Source: Coccinella septempunctata
Taxonomy: Eukaryota; Arthropoda; Insecta; Coleoptera; Coccinellidae
Reading direction: 5' to 3'
Length of the DNA stretch: 64,000 nucleotides
Assembly: GCF_907165205.1 (NCBI RefSeq)
Contig: NC_058192.1
Span: 27,990,001-28,054,000 of the forward strand
The position numbers and the translations under genes are program-made. Under the pieces are notes generated by a model that saw only the letters and a program-made list of their open reading frames with translations, was not told the DNA's origin and ran no database searches. Every line of letters starts with the position of its first letter. Position 1 is the stretch's first letter. Of this stretch, positions 22,815-33,329 are shown piece after piece.

Positions 22815-24954
22815 CGAGGATATATTTATTGTATCAGTTCAATAATTTGTTCACATAATTGCAATGTTGCCAAACTTATCCAAAAATGTTATTCCATGAA
22901 TTCAACGAAATCGTATTCCAATTATTTATGGACTTACAAAACTTGTGTCTTCCAAGTTAATTTTCATACAATCAAATTCGATTTGTACAAGCCGAAATTA
23001 TATTTCTTCTCCGTGTTCTTCGACACATGATGTTATTTATTGGTGAATCTATCTACCCTACGTAGGCGAATCCAAAAATCTAGACGCCCTCTGCCGACTG
23101 AATTACGAAACTACTTTGTCAGTACTGCAAAGTCAAAACAAGTTTCATTTCTTATGTTTTCTTTTATCTCACGTTGTCCAACGAAGTATTAATATTATTA
23201 TTTGGAGATGTTATATTGGGATTATTGTCTGGGATTCTGAATAGAAATATTGATTACGAAAAAATATTGGAAAGGTATTTATACCAGCGCTTTCAACTGA
23301 CAGGTTTTAGGTCAAACGATTTTTATTGGCGAGGGTTTTCTGCTGAATTCAATTGACGATTCAGAAATACAATTTCATAATTTTCATACTTCCAAATGAA
23401 TAATCTTTCTCATCTGTACGAACTTGTTCCATGAGCTGAATCATATTTATGACTCTTGAGATTTCAGTATGAGGAATACCTATATCAAAAATGGAATTTA
23501 AATATTTTAAACAGAAACTTTAAAACTTCCACATAAACGCTTTAGTTATCAGGATGTATAGTTTCTACCACCTCCACAAACTCAGTATATGCTACCTCAA
23601 CATTATTACCTAGGTTGACTTCAAGAAAGAATCTGTTAAATAATAGGAATTTGTGTCTAGGTACAGTGGATCACCAATGTCATCGATCGATTTCATTCCA
23701 CAATTCATCCCTTTCAAATGTAGTATCTCAAAAGAATGTTGATCTTTCTTTACGAAGCTAAATCAATCAATTCACTTCCGATAATTCCGATAAATATCTT
23801 GATTTTAGTAAATCAAGAAAAACTCTGTTAGGCCGTACAAATCTCGAAAAGAGTACTGACAAACGTCAAAGTTTGTTTACATTTCGTAGCGCCCTCAACG
23901 GTAATTGGATTCGTGAATAGTCTCTGATACATCCCAGGTTATCTATGTTCAGGTGAGTCAACATAGCTCGATCGACCGATAACACTTTGATTTTTGGACT
24001 AGGAGAATGATTCAAACTTTGTCGGAATCGACTCTAATCAGCGCATAAGCTTACTTGTTTTTTACTTTATTGAGTGGTTCGAAAGTGTTGAAATATGATA
24101 CTAGTAATACGACTGATACCACCCTGCTTTTTCAAATGAGAATAACCAATTTTATATCATATTCTGAATCTGAATGAAATTCTGATTTCGAAATATTCTC
24201 TACCTATTTGTCAACTGTGCCTTTTTGACGTAGGCCTCTTTTTGGTCTTTTTCCGACAAATTTCATGCTAATGATGGTTCATAGAGAAAGGGTGTCTCTG
24301 TGATGGTTTTCGTACTAAAAATTCTATTCTGGAAATCGTTCGAAATAAATAGGTATATGCTTTTTTCAATTGAATCAACCAATAGTCTTCTGCAGTTTCT
24401 CGGATCAGTCTACAGCTGGTCCGAAAGATACTCCAATATGACTTTCACAAAATGTCAACTCCATTCTTTCAAATCTGATGTGTATCGAATTTAGGATCTC
24501 CTTTTGAGCCTTTGGGTATTAGCACGATATGTGAGCATAACCAATTATTTTTGAAATTTTTGTCCATCTTTATATGTCCGAGGTAATTTTTGATTGGCCG
24601 AACCGATTTTCACAATCACAAGACTCGAACTGTTGGAAAAAGAACCCTTTGGAAGTCTTGAGCGGAGAGGAATAGTGTAGAGTTAAAAAGCGTAGAATAA
24701 AAAAGTGTAGAGTAGAATCGCATAGTGTAGTGAATCGTAGCCTGGAATGGATGGAGTGTGGAGTGGAGGAAGTGGGTGAAAACGAACTTCGGAACTTCCC
24801 AGAAGATAATATTATATAAGATTCGAGTGGAGAAGGTTGATCAGAGTAAAGTAGCATCGGGTCGATTCGTAGCGTTGTAGTGTGGTGTGGGGTGAACAGT
24901 AGTGTAGTGTAGTGGAGCATGGAGGAGTGGAGCGGGGCGGGGCGGAGTTGTGTT

Positions 24955-25131
24955 GAGTGGAGTGGAGTGGAGTGGAGTGGAGTGGAGTGGAGTGGAGTGG
25001 AGTGGAGTGGAGTGGAGTGGAGTGGAGTGGAGTGGAGTGGAGTGGAGTGGAGTGGAGAGGAGTGGAGTGGAGTGGAGTGGAGAGGAGTGGAATGGAATGG
25101 AGGTGAGTGGAGTGGAGTGGAGTGGAGTGGT
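24955..25131. repeat. (GGAGT)n array in unit E
   Basis: About 35 pentamers, the longest tract in the window. It includes GAGGA and GGAAT variants near the right end. Confidence 0.9.
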
Positions 25132-25308
25132 GTAGAGTGAAGAGTAGAACGAAAGAGCAATTTGGGGAAGATAATTGGTGTGAAATATTTTAGAGTTGAT
25201 TGAAATAAAAAAATTCGCGAAAGAAAATTCGTCTGGATAAGCAGGCAGAAACAGTTAATGAGTAGTGTTTTAGAGTATTGAAAAATACTTTTCAACAACA
25301 AAAAGCTC

Positions 25309-25344
25309 CTCCCCGGCGGGGAATCGAACCCCGGTCTCCCGCGT
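25309..25344 (-). tRNA. tRNA-Asp 3' half, cut in the anticodon loop (copy E)
   Basis: Only the acceptor 3' strand, T arm, variable region and 3' anticodon-stem strand remain (36 nt). The break follows gcgt, inside the anticodon loop, where a minus-strand jockey-like element abuts. This is a different element and break point from the other copies. Confidence 0.88.
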
Positions 25345-27291
25345 CAAATCGAATCAAAAAGAGTTTATTCATATTTTGTTTAACATTGGTGTGGCTCCAG
25401 GAAGCACATTTGTTCACTTAATATTATTAAGTATTAGTTCCTACATGGAGTATCCACTAAAATTTACAAGTATTGAATATTCGGGAATTCTTTTAACAAT
25501 TGTCTTACTTTTAAAATAAATATTATGGTACATGGTATAATGTATCTATATCGAAACGATTTTTTCAGGAAAAATGAAAAATAAAAAACCTGATTTAGTC
25601 AGTTGTGTTACTATGTACAGTTATTTACAAATTTACATTATTTACATAAGGTTTAATTGGTGAGGGGTTGAAGGAATATAGGGAGGAATTGGTAGGGTAA
25701 GGGGTGTTTGCTATGAGGATCTATATTGTGGAACCTCGTTTTGGTAATGTTTTTTGTGAGATCGTTCGCGCGACACTGGTGTTCGAAGAAGTTGTTTGAA
25801 ACACTGTCTATGTATTCGCGAATGGTTGGGATTTCGCTTATTTCATGCAATTCTGATACTCGGTTATATCTGTCTTCTATTTGTTATGAGTCGGAGGCAA
25901 TTGTTTTGGAAAGTTTGCAGCTTGCGAAGGGGCCAGGGACGGAGGTGACAAAAAACTGGGGCTGCATATGTTATTAGGGGTCTAATGATTGTTTTATATA
26001 AAAGGGTTTTGTTTTTTAGATTTAGTTTGCTTTTTCTAGATATTAGGGGGTGTAAGGTTCTTTTAACTGCATAACCCCGGGCGAGGGCATTATTTATGTG
26101 GGTGTGAAAATTCAGCCTTTGTTCGATTTCGACACCAAGGTATTTCACCGATTTTTTTGGTACTATTTGATGGCCGTTGATTTTTAATTTATTTAGTATT
26201 CTTGTATCGTTGTACCTTCTACTGAAAACTACCTATTCTGTTTTCGTTTCGTTTATTGAAATTTTCCACTTCTTGTAATATTCTAACAGGAGGTTAGTGT
26301 GATATTGTATTTTACAGTTTGCCGCGGTTGCCCAACCTGAGTGTGCGTATATTGCGGTGTCATCTGCGAATAGTGCACGGTTCGTACCTGGAAAGGTAGG
26401 GAGGTCGTGTATATACACATTGAAAAGTTTTGGCCCTAGTACGGAGCCTTGGACTACACCGGCTTCTATATCAATAGGGTCTGATAGTGTGTTACCGACT
26501 TTAACTCTAATTTTGCGGCCTGTTAGATATGAGTGTATGGTTTTAATGATGAAGATGGGGAAGTTGCTTTGGATCATTTTGTAAATTAGACCATCAATCC
26601 ATATTTTATCAAACGCTTTCTCAAGATCTAGGAATATCATAACGGTGTGATTCTGTTTATTGAAATTTTTAATAATATCCGTGACAATTCGACATATTTG
26701 CTGAACGGCACTGTGCTTTTCCTTGAATCCAAACTGATCGTTGTCTTGCAAACCTACTTTTCTGATTGCTTTTTTAATTCTGTTGATCAGGATTTTTTCA
26801 GCTAGTTTACTGATGGTTGATAACAGACTGATCGGTCTATAACTATTTGGGTTGGTTTTCTTTTTACCTGGTTTGGGAATTGGGATGACAATAGCTGTTT
26901 TCCAGGAGTCTGGCCAGTGTTGAAGGATAAGGATACTATTAATTATGTATGTTAGTTGTACTATCGCTTTCTGAGAGAGGTTTTTGATTAGTCTGTTATC
27001 AATTTCATCGACTCCAGGGGCTTTATTATTTGGCAGGGTTTTTATTATTGTTTTGAGTTCGGTTGGGTTAGTAAGGAATTTACTAACTGGAATATTTTCC
27101 TTTTCATTTTTTAAAAAATTTCTAACGGTATTTTCAACTGTCTTTTGATGAACACTATCGGTTTGGGGTAGTGAATGCTTATTTTTGAAGACTTGTGTGA
27201 ATTTGTTGGATTTTTCCTCGTTTGTTGTATAAAAGGTGTTGTTTTCGCTAAGAGTTGGGATGGCGTTGGATTTCTTTCTGAGCATACGTGC
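25345..27291 (-). mobile_element. Jockey-like non-LTR element, 5'-truncated (copy 1)
   Basis: Its 3' end abuts the tRNA-Asp anticodon loop and reads aataaactctttttgattcg on the minus strand, with no poly(A). Its truncated 5' end at about 27291 joins the 3' UTR of a tAsp element (gagatttttgttcatg). Since tRNA lies on one side and a tAsp 3' UTR on the other, the insertion removed or was joined across intervening DNA. Confidence 0.8.
25653..27285 (-). pseudogene. Jockey-like reverse transcriptase, broken (copy 1)
   Basis: RT of the jockey type on the minus strand. In order: NKAPGVDEIDNRLIKNL, PIPKPGKKKTNPNSYRPISL, FLDLEKAFDKIW, GVVQGSVLGPKLFNVYI, catalytic ALFADDTAIYAH, then KYLGVEIEQRLNFHTHI, RPLITYAAPVF and ELHEISEIPTIREYI at the C-terminus. 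Open segments are 26233-27285, 25864-26148 and 25653-25850. There is a lesion near 26150-26230 not seen in copy 2, and a shared frameshift near 25860. No APE endonuclease domain remains (5' truncation). Confidence 0.85.
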
Positions 27292-27429
27292 TGAGATTTT
27301 TGTTCATGATTTGTCGTCAAGTCGAAGTTTCCTGGAAAAACGGAAAAATAGTTTAGTTTCATGAATGACATTATATATTTATATATTCTGAAGTGTATGA
27401 GACTGTGACTAATAAAGAGACTATACTAC
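27292..27429 (+). mobile_element. tAsp element 3' UTR remnant
   Basis: About 138 bp matching the end of E9's 3' UTR (gatttttgttcatgatttgtcg ... tgactaataaagagactatactac). It ends in the target duplication and is followed by the next tAsp fragment. Confidence 0.78.
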
Positions 27430-27493
27430 ATATCATTACAGATCCAAAAACAGCCAGAGAAACAAGGGGCCGATACAACATCATTGCTTTTAT
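27430..27493 (+). mobile_element. tAsp element fragment (duplicate of left part of E10)
   Basis: A 64 bp coding fragment (ITDPKTARETRGRYNIIAF) from just upstream of the RT FMDD motif, interrupted by the Copia LTR at 27494. Equivalent to 33006-33069 in the second duplicate. Confidence 0.75.
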
Positions 27494-28040
27494 TGTTAAG
27501 GTTTAAAGGTTTAAGGAATTGATCGTTGGAATAAAATTGAATCAGTATTTTTGAGGATTAACTATAATAAGAAACTTAAACTTCTGCCACACGTTCAGCT
27601 TGCAACATAACCTACTCAGCTACTGTTTCTATGACTGACATAAGAGACCATAGATTTACATACTACCAATATACCAAATTGCATCATTGTTGCCAATAGT
27701 ACATCAACACACCCCCTCAATGATACAATTTGAACATAAAATAAAAAAAAAATATCATTCACATAATATATGGTTGTTCACTAAACCTAACAATTTTATG
27801 AACTTCAAAAATTTGATCTTGGGTAATGGTTTAGTAAACACATCAGCTAATTGCTCTTCAGTTTTTACATGTATTATATTAACTAAACCTGTATCAATTT
27901 TCTCCTTAATAAAATAATATTTAATATCAATATGTTTCAATCTTCTATTATTCTCAGGATTATTAGCAATGTTTATAGCAGACTGATTATCTTCAAATAT
28001 TGGTATTGGATCATTCATGGAGAACAATTGAAAATCCATT
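27494..28040 (-). mobile_element. Copia fragment: LTR plus RNase H end (duplicated copy)
   Basis: A 216 bp LTR (tgttaagg ... catcaaca), then the polypurine tract and the last part of pol (minus strand, to MDFQLFSMNDPIPIFEDNQSA). It stops abruptly at ccatt, where the 5.6 kb duplication joins E9-type sequence. In the other copy (33070 on) the pol gene continues. Confidence 0.88.
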
Positions 28041-28055
28041 ATCTCTCAGCATATA

Positions 28056-28444
28056 TCTCAGCACAGAAAATCTGCGTTGTTAATTCCATCTGGACTGTGA
28101 TATTGTGTTGTATACTATCGAAGCGGACACAAAAGAACGATAACTTATTTATTATGCAATAACTTATTTATTATGTTCAATAACTTATTTATCATGTTCT
28201 AGTCAAATTACATGTTTATTATTTCCGAGACAATGTTTATTGTGATGTTTAGTGTAGTTGTCAATATTGTCTGTATTGTATGATGATGTGTCCGAGAGGG
28301 TAATTTTGAGATTTTTGTTCACGATTTGTCGTCAAGTCGAAGTTTCCTGGAAAAACGGAAAAATAGTTTAGTTTCATGAATGACATTATATATTTATATA
28401 TTCTGAAGTGTATGAGACTGTGACTGATTAAGAGACTAAACTAC
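28056..28444 (+). mobile_element. tAsp element 3' end, duplicate of E9 terminus
   Basis: Matches 22426-22814 almost base for base (tctcagcacagaaaatctgcg ... tgactgattaagagac) and ends ctaaactac, one base different from the usual ctatactac. It is the left edge of the second copy of the segmental duplication. Bases 28041-28055 are junction filler. Confidence 0.85.
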
Positions 28445-30574
28445 CGAGGATATATTTATTGTATCAGTTCAATAATTTGTTCACATAATTGCAATGTTGC
28501 CAAACTTATCCAAAAATGTTATTCCATGAATTCAACGAAATCGTATTCCAATTATTTATGGACTTACAAAACTTGTGTCTTCCAAGTTAATTTTCATACA
28601 ATCAAATTCGATTTGTACAAGCCGAAATTATATTTCTTCTCCGTGTTCTTCGACACATGATGTTATTTATTGGTGAATCTATCTACCCTACGTAGGCGAA
28701 TCCAAAAATCTAGACGCCCTCTGCCGACTGAATTACGAAACTACTTTGTCAGTACTGCAAAGTCAAAACAAGTTTCATTTCTTATGTTTTCTTTTATCTC
28801 ACGTTGTCCAACGAAGTATTAATATTATTATTTGGAGATGTTATATTGGGATTATTGTCTGGGGTTCTGAATAGAAATATTGATTACGAAAAAATATTGG
28901 AAAGGTATTTATACCAGCGCTTTCAACTGACAGGTTTTAGGTCAAACGATTTTTATTGGCGAGGGTTTTCTGCTGAATTCAATTGACGATTCAGAAATAC
29001 AATTTCATAATTTTCATACTTCCAAATGAATAATCTTTCTCATCTGTACGAACTTGTTCCATGAGCTGAATCATATTTATGTCTCTTGAGATTTCAGTAT
29101 GAGGAATACCTATATCAAAAATGGAATTTAAATATTTTAAACAGAAACTTTAAAACTTCCACATAAACGCTTTAGTTATCAGGATGTATAGTTTCTACCA
29201 CCTCCACAAACTCAGTATATGCTACCTCAACATTATTACCTAGGTTGACTTCAAGAAAGAATCCGTTAAATAATAGGAATTTGTGTCTAGGTACAGTGGA
29301 TCACCAATGTCATCGATCGATTTCATTCCACAATTCATCCCTTTCAAATGTAGTATCTCCAAAGAATGTTGATCTTTCTTTACGAAGCTAAATCAATCAA
29401 TAAACTTCCGATAAATATCTTGATTTTAGTAAATCAAGAAAAACTCTGTTAGGCCGTACAAATCTCGAAAAGAGTACTGACAAACGTCAAAGTTTGTTTA
29501 CATTTCGTAGCGCCCTCAACGGTAATTGGATTCGTGAATAGTCTCTGATACATCCCAGGTTATCTATGTTCAGGTGAGTCAACATAGCTCGATCGACCGA
29601 TAACACTTTGATTTTTGGACTAGGAGAATGATTCAAACTTTGTCGGAATCGACTCTAATCAGCGCATAAGCTTACTTTTTTTTTACTTTATTGAGTGGTT
29701 CGAAAGTGTTGAAATATGATACTAGTAATACGACTGATACCACCCTGCTTTTTCAAATGAGAATAACCAATTTTATATCATATTCTGAATCTGAATGAAA
29801 TTCTGTTTTCGAAATATTCTCTACCTATTTGTCAACTGTGCCTTTTTGACGTAGGCCTCTTTTTGGTCTTTTTCCGACAAATTTCATGCTAATGATGGTT
29901 CATAGAGAAAGGGTGTCTCTGTGATGGTTTTCGTACTAAAAATTCTATTCTGGAAATCGTTCGAAATAAATAGGTATATGCTTTTTTCAATTGAATCAAC
30001 CAATAGTCTTCTGCAGTTTCTCGGATCAGTCTACAGCTGGTCCGAAAGATACTCCAATATGACTTTCACAAAATGTCAACTCCATTCTTTCAAATCTGAT
30101 GTGTATCGAATTTAGGATCTCCTTTTGAGGCTTTGGGTATTAGCACGATATGTGAGCATAACCAATTATTTTTGAAATTTTTGTCCATCTTTATATAACC
30201 GAGGTAATTTTTGATTGGCCGAACCGATTTTCACAATCACAAGACTCGAACTGTTGGAAAAAGAACCCTTTGGAAGTCTAGAGCGGAGAGGAATAGTGTA
30301 GAGTTAAAAAGCGTAGAATAAAAAAGTGTAGAGTAGAATCGCATAGTGTAGTGAATCGTAGCCTGGAATGGATGGAGTGTGGAGTGGAGGAAGTGGGTGA
30401 AAACGAACTTCGGAACTTCCCAGAAGATAATATTATATAAGATTCGAGTGGAGAAGGTTGATCAGAGTAAAGTAGCATCGGGTCGATTCGTAGCGTTGTA
30501 GTGTGGTGTGGGGTGAACAGTATTGTAGTGTAGTGGAGCATGGAGGAGTGGAGCGGGGCGGAGCGGAGTTGTGT

Positions 30575-30706
30575 TGAGTGGAGTGGAGTGGAGTGGAGTG
30601 GAGAGGAGAGGAGTGGAGTGGAGTGGAGTGGAGTGGAGAGGAGTGGAGTGGAGTGGAGAGGAGTGGAATGGAATGGAGTGGAGTGGAGTGGAGTGGAGTG
30701 GAGTGG
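30575..30706. repeat. (GGAGT)n array in unit E'
   Basis: About 26 pentamers with GAGGA variants. It is about 50 bp shorter than the duplicate in unit E. Confidence 0.88.
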
Positions 30707-30884
30707 TGTAGAGTGAAGAGTAGAACGAAAGAGCAATTTGGGGAAGATAATTGGTGTGAAATATTTTAGAGTTGATTGAAATAAAAAAATTCGCGAAAGA
30801 AAATTCGTCTGGATAAGCAGGCAGAAACAGTTAATAAGTAGTGTTTTAGAGTATTGAAAAATACTTTTCAACAACAAAAAGCTC

Positions 30885-30920
30885 CTCCCCGGCGGGGAAT
30901 CGAACCCCGGTCTCCCGCGT
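30885..30920 (-). tRNA. tRNA-Asp 3' half, cut in the anticodon loop (copy E')
   Basis: Identical to 25309-25344, a product of the segmental duplication rather than an independent insertion. Confidence 0.88.
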
Positions 30921-32867
30921 CAAATCGAATCAAAAAGAGTTTATTCATATTTTGTTTAACATTGGTGTGGCTCCAGGAAGCACATTTGTTCACTTAATAT
31001 TATTAAGTATTAGTTCCTACATGGAGTATCCACTAAAATTTACAAGTATTGAATATTCGGGAATTCTTTTAACAATTGTCTTACTTTTAAAATAAATATT
31101 ATGGTACAGGGTATAATGTATCTATATCGAAACGATTTTTTCAGGAAAAATGAAAAATAAAAAACCTGATTTAGTCAGTTGTGTTACTATGTACAGTTAT
31201 TTACAAATTTACATTATTTACATAAGGTTTAATTGGTGAGGGGTTGAAGGAATATAGGGAGGAATTGGTAGGGTAAGGGGTGTTTGCTATGAGGATCTAT
31301 ATTGTGGAACCTCGTTTTGGTAATGTTTTTTATGAGATCGTTCGCGCGACACTGGTGTTCGAAGAAGTTGTTTGAAACACTGTCTATGTATTCGCGAATG
31401 GTTGGGATTTCGCTTATTTCATGCAATTCTGATACTCGGTTATATCTGTCTTCTATTTGTTATGAGTCGGAGGCAATTGTTTTGGAAAGTTTGCAGCTTG
31501 CGAAGGGGCCAGGGACGGAGGTGACAAAAAACTGGGGCTGCATATGTTATTAGGGGTCTAATGATTGTTTTATATAAAAGGGTTTTGTTTTTTAGATTTA
31601 GTTTGCTTTTTCTAGATATTAGGGGGTGTAAGGTTCTTTTAACTGCATAACCCCGGGCGAGGGCATTATTTATGTGGGTGTGAAAATTCAGCCTTTGTTC
31701 GATTTCGACACCAAGGTATTTCACCGATTTTTTTGGTACTACTTGATGGCCGTTGATTTTTAATTTATTTAGTATTCTTGTATCGTTGTACCTTCTACTG
31801 AAAACTACCTGTTCTGTTTTCGTTTCGTTTATTGAAATTTTCCACTTCTTGTAATATTCTAACAGGAGGTTAGTGTGATATTGTATTTTACAGTTTGCCG
31901 CGGTTGCCCAACCTGAGTGTGCGTATATTGCGGTGTCATCTGCGAATAGTGCACGGTTCGTACCTGGAAAGGTAGGGAGGTCGTGTATATACACATTGAA
32001 AAGTTTTGGCCCTAGTACGGAGCCTTGGACTACACCGGCTTCTATATCAATAGGGTCTGATAGTATGTTACCGACTTTAACTCTAATTTTGCGGCCTGTT
32101 AGATATGAGTGTATGGTTTTAATGATGAAGATGGGGAAGTTGCTTTGGATCATTTTGTAAATTAGACCATCAATCCATATTTTATCAAACGCTTTCTCAA
32201 GATCTAGGAATATCATAACGGTGTGATTCTGTTTATTGAAATTTTTAATAATATCCGTGACAATTCGACATATTTGCTGAACGGCACTGTGCTTTTCCTT
32301 GAATCCAAACTGATCGTTGTCTTGCAAACCTACTTTTCTGATTGCTTTTTTAATTCTGTTGATCAGGATTTTTTCAGCTAGTTTACTGATGGTTGATAAC
32401 AGACTGATCGGTCTATAACTATTTGGGTCGGTTTTCTTTTTACCTGGTTTGGGAATTGGGATGACAATAGCTGTTTTCCAGGAGTCTGGCCAGTGTTGAA
32501 GGATAAGGATACTATTAATTATGTATGTTAGTTGTACTATCGCTTTCTGAGAGAGGTTTTTGATTAGTCTGTTATCAATTTCATCGACTCCAGGGGCTTT
32601 ATTATTTGGCAGGGTTTTTATTATTGTTTTGAGTTCGGTTGGGTTAGTAAGGAATTTACTAACTGGAATATTTTCCTTTTCATTTTTTAGAAAATTTCTA
32701 ACGGTATTTTCAACTGTCTTTTGATGAACACTATCGGTTTGGAGTAGTGAATGGTTATTTTTGAAGACTTGTGTGAATTTGTTGGATTTTTCCTCGTTTG
32801 TTGTATACAAGGTGTTGTTTTCGCTAAGAGTTGGGATGGCGTTGGATTTCTTTCTGAGCATACGTGC
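30921..32867 (-). mobile_element. Jockey-like non-LTR element, 5'-truncated (copy 2)
   Basis: Duplicate of 25345-27291 with the same two junctions. Confidence 0.8.
31229..32861 (-). pseudogene. Jockey-like reverse transcriptase (copy 2)
   Basis: 473 uninterrupted codons (31440-32861) carry the whole RT core: NKAPGVDEID, SYRPISLLSTISKLAEK, FLDLEKAFDKIW, VVQGSVLGPKLFN, LFADDTAIYAH and KYLGVEIEQRLNFHTH. A frameshift at about 31440 separates the C-terminal block (DRYNRVSELHEIS ... FLQPLTN, stop at 31229); copy 1 has the same shift, so it predates the duplication. The N-terminal start at 32861 is an internal Met created by 5' truncation. No endonuclease domain. Confidence 0.87.
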
Positions 32868-33005
32868 TGAGATTTTTGTTCATGATTTGTCGTCAAGTCG
32901 AAGTTTCCTGGAAAAACGGAAAAATAGTTTAGTTTCATGAATGACATTATATATTTATATATTCTGAAGTGTATGAGACTGTGACTAATAAAGAGACTAT
33001 ACTAC
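32868..33005 (+). mobile_element. tAsp element 3' UTR remnant (duplicate)
   Basis: Same as 27292-27429. It ends ...agagactatactac at 33005, directly before E10. Confidence 0.78.
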
Positions 33006-33069
33006 ATATCATTACAGATCCAAAAACAGCCAGAGAAACAAGGGGCCGATACAACATCATTGCTTTTAT

Positions 33070-33285
33070 TGTTAAGGTTTAAAGGTTTAAGGAATTGATC
33101 GTTGGAATAAAATTGAATCAGTATTTTTGAGGATTAACTATAATAAGAAACTTAAACTTCTGCCACACGTTCAGCTTGCAACATAACCTACTCAGCTACT
33201 GTTTCTATGACTGACATAAGAGACCATAGATTTACATACTATCAATATACCAAATTGCATCATTGTTGCCAATAGTACATCAACA
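33070..33285 (-). repeat. Copia 3' LTR
   Basis: TG...CA, 216 bp. Differs from the 5' LTR at three positions (gcaac/gtaac, gattt/gactt, tatca/tacca). Confidence 0.9.
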
Positions 33286-33329
33286 CACCCCCTCAATGAT
33301 ACAATTTGAACATAAAATAAAAAAAAATA

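Larger units (their letters stand above)
22815..25344. repeat. tRNA-Asp tandem repeat, unit E
   Basis: About 2.5 kb with the 29 bp catagagaaaggg block. It carries the longest (GGAGT)n tract and ends in the 3' half of tRNA-Asp. It is duplicated almost exactly as unit E' at 28445-30920. Confidence 0.9.
28445..30920. repeat. tRNA-Asp tandem repeat, unit E'
   Basis: Second copy of unit E with a few substitutions, a shorter (GGAGT)n tract and a small change at 29400 (taaacttccgata for ttcacttccgataattccgata). Confidence 0.9.

Noticed and set aside
24300..24494. A 64-66 codon ORF recurring in most units (ILFWKSFEINRYMLF...)
   Set aside because: Same reason: no extra conservation over flanking non-coding repeat and no recognisable domain.
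24919..25140. Long Trp-Ser-Gly-Val-Glu and His-Ser-Thr-Pro-Leu repeat proteins
   Set aside because: They are translations of the (GGAGT)n tract in several frames on both strands.
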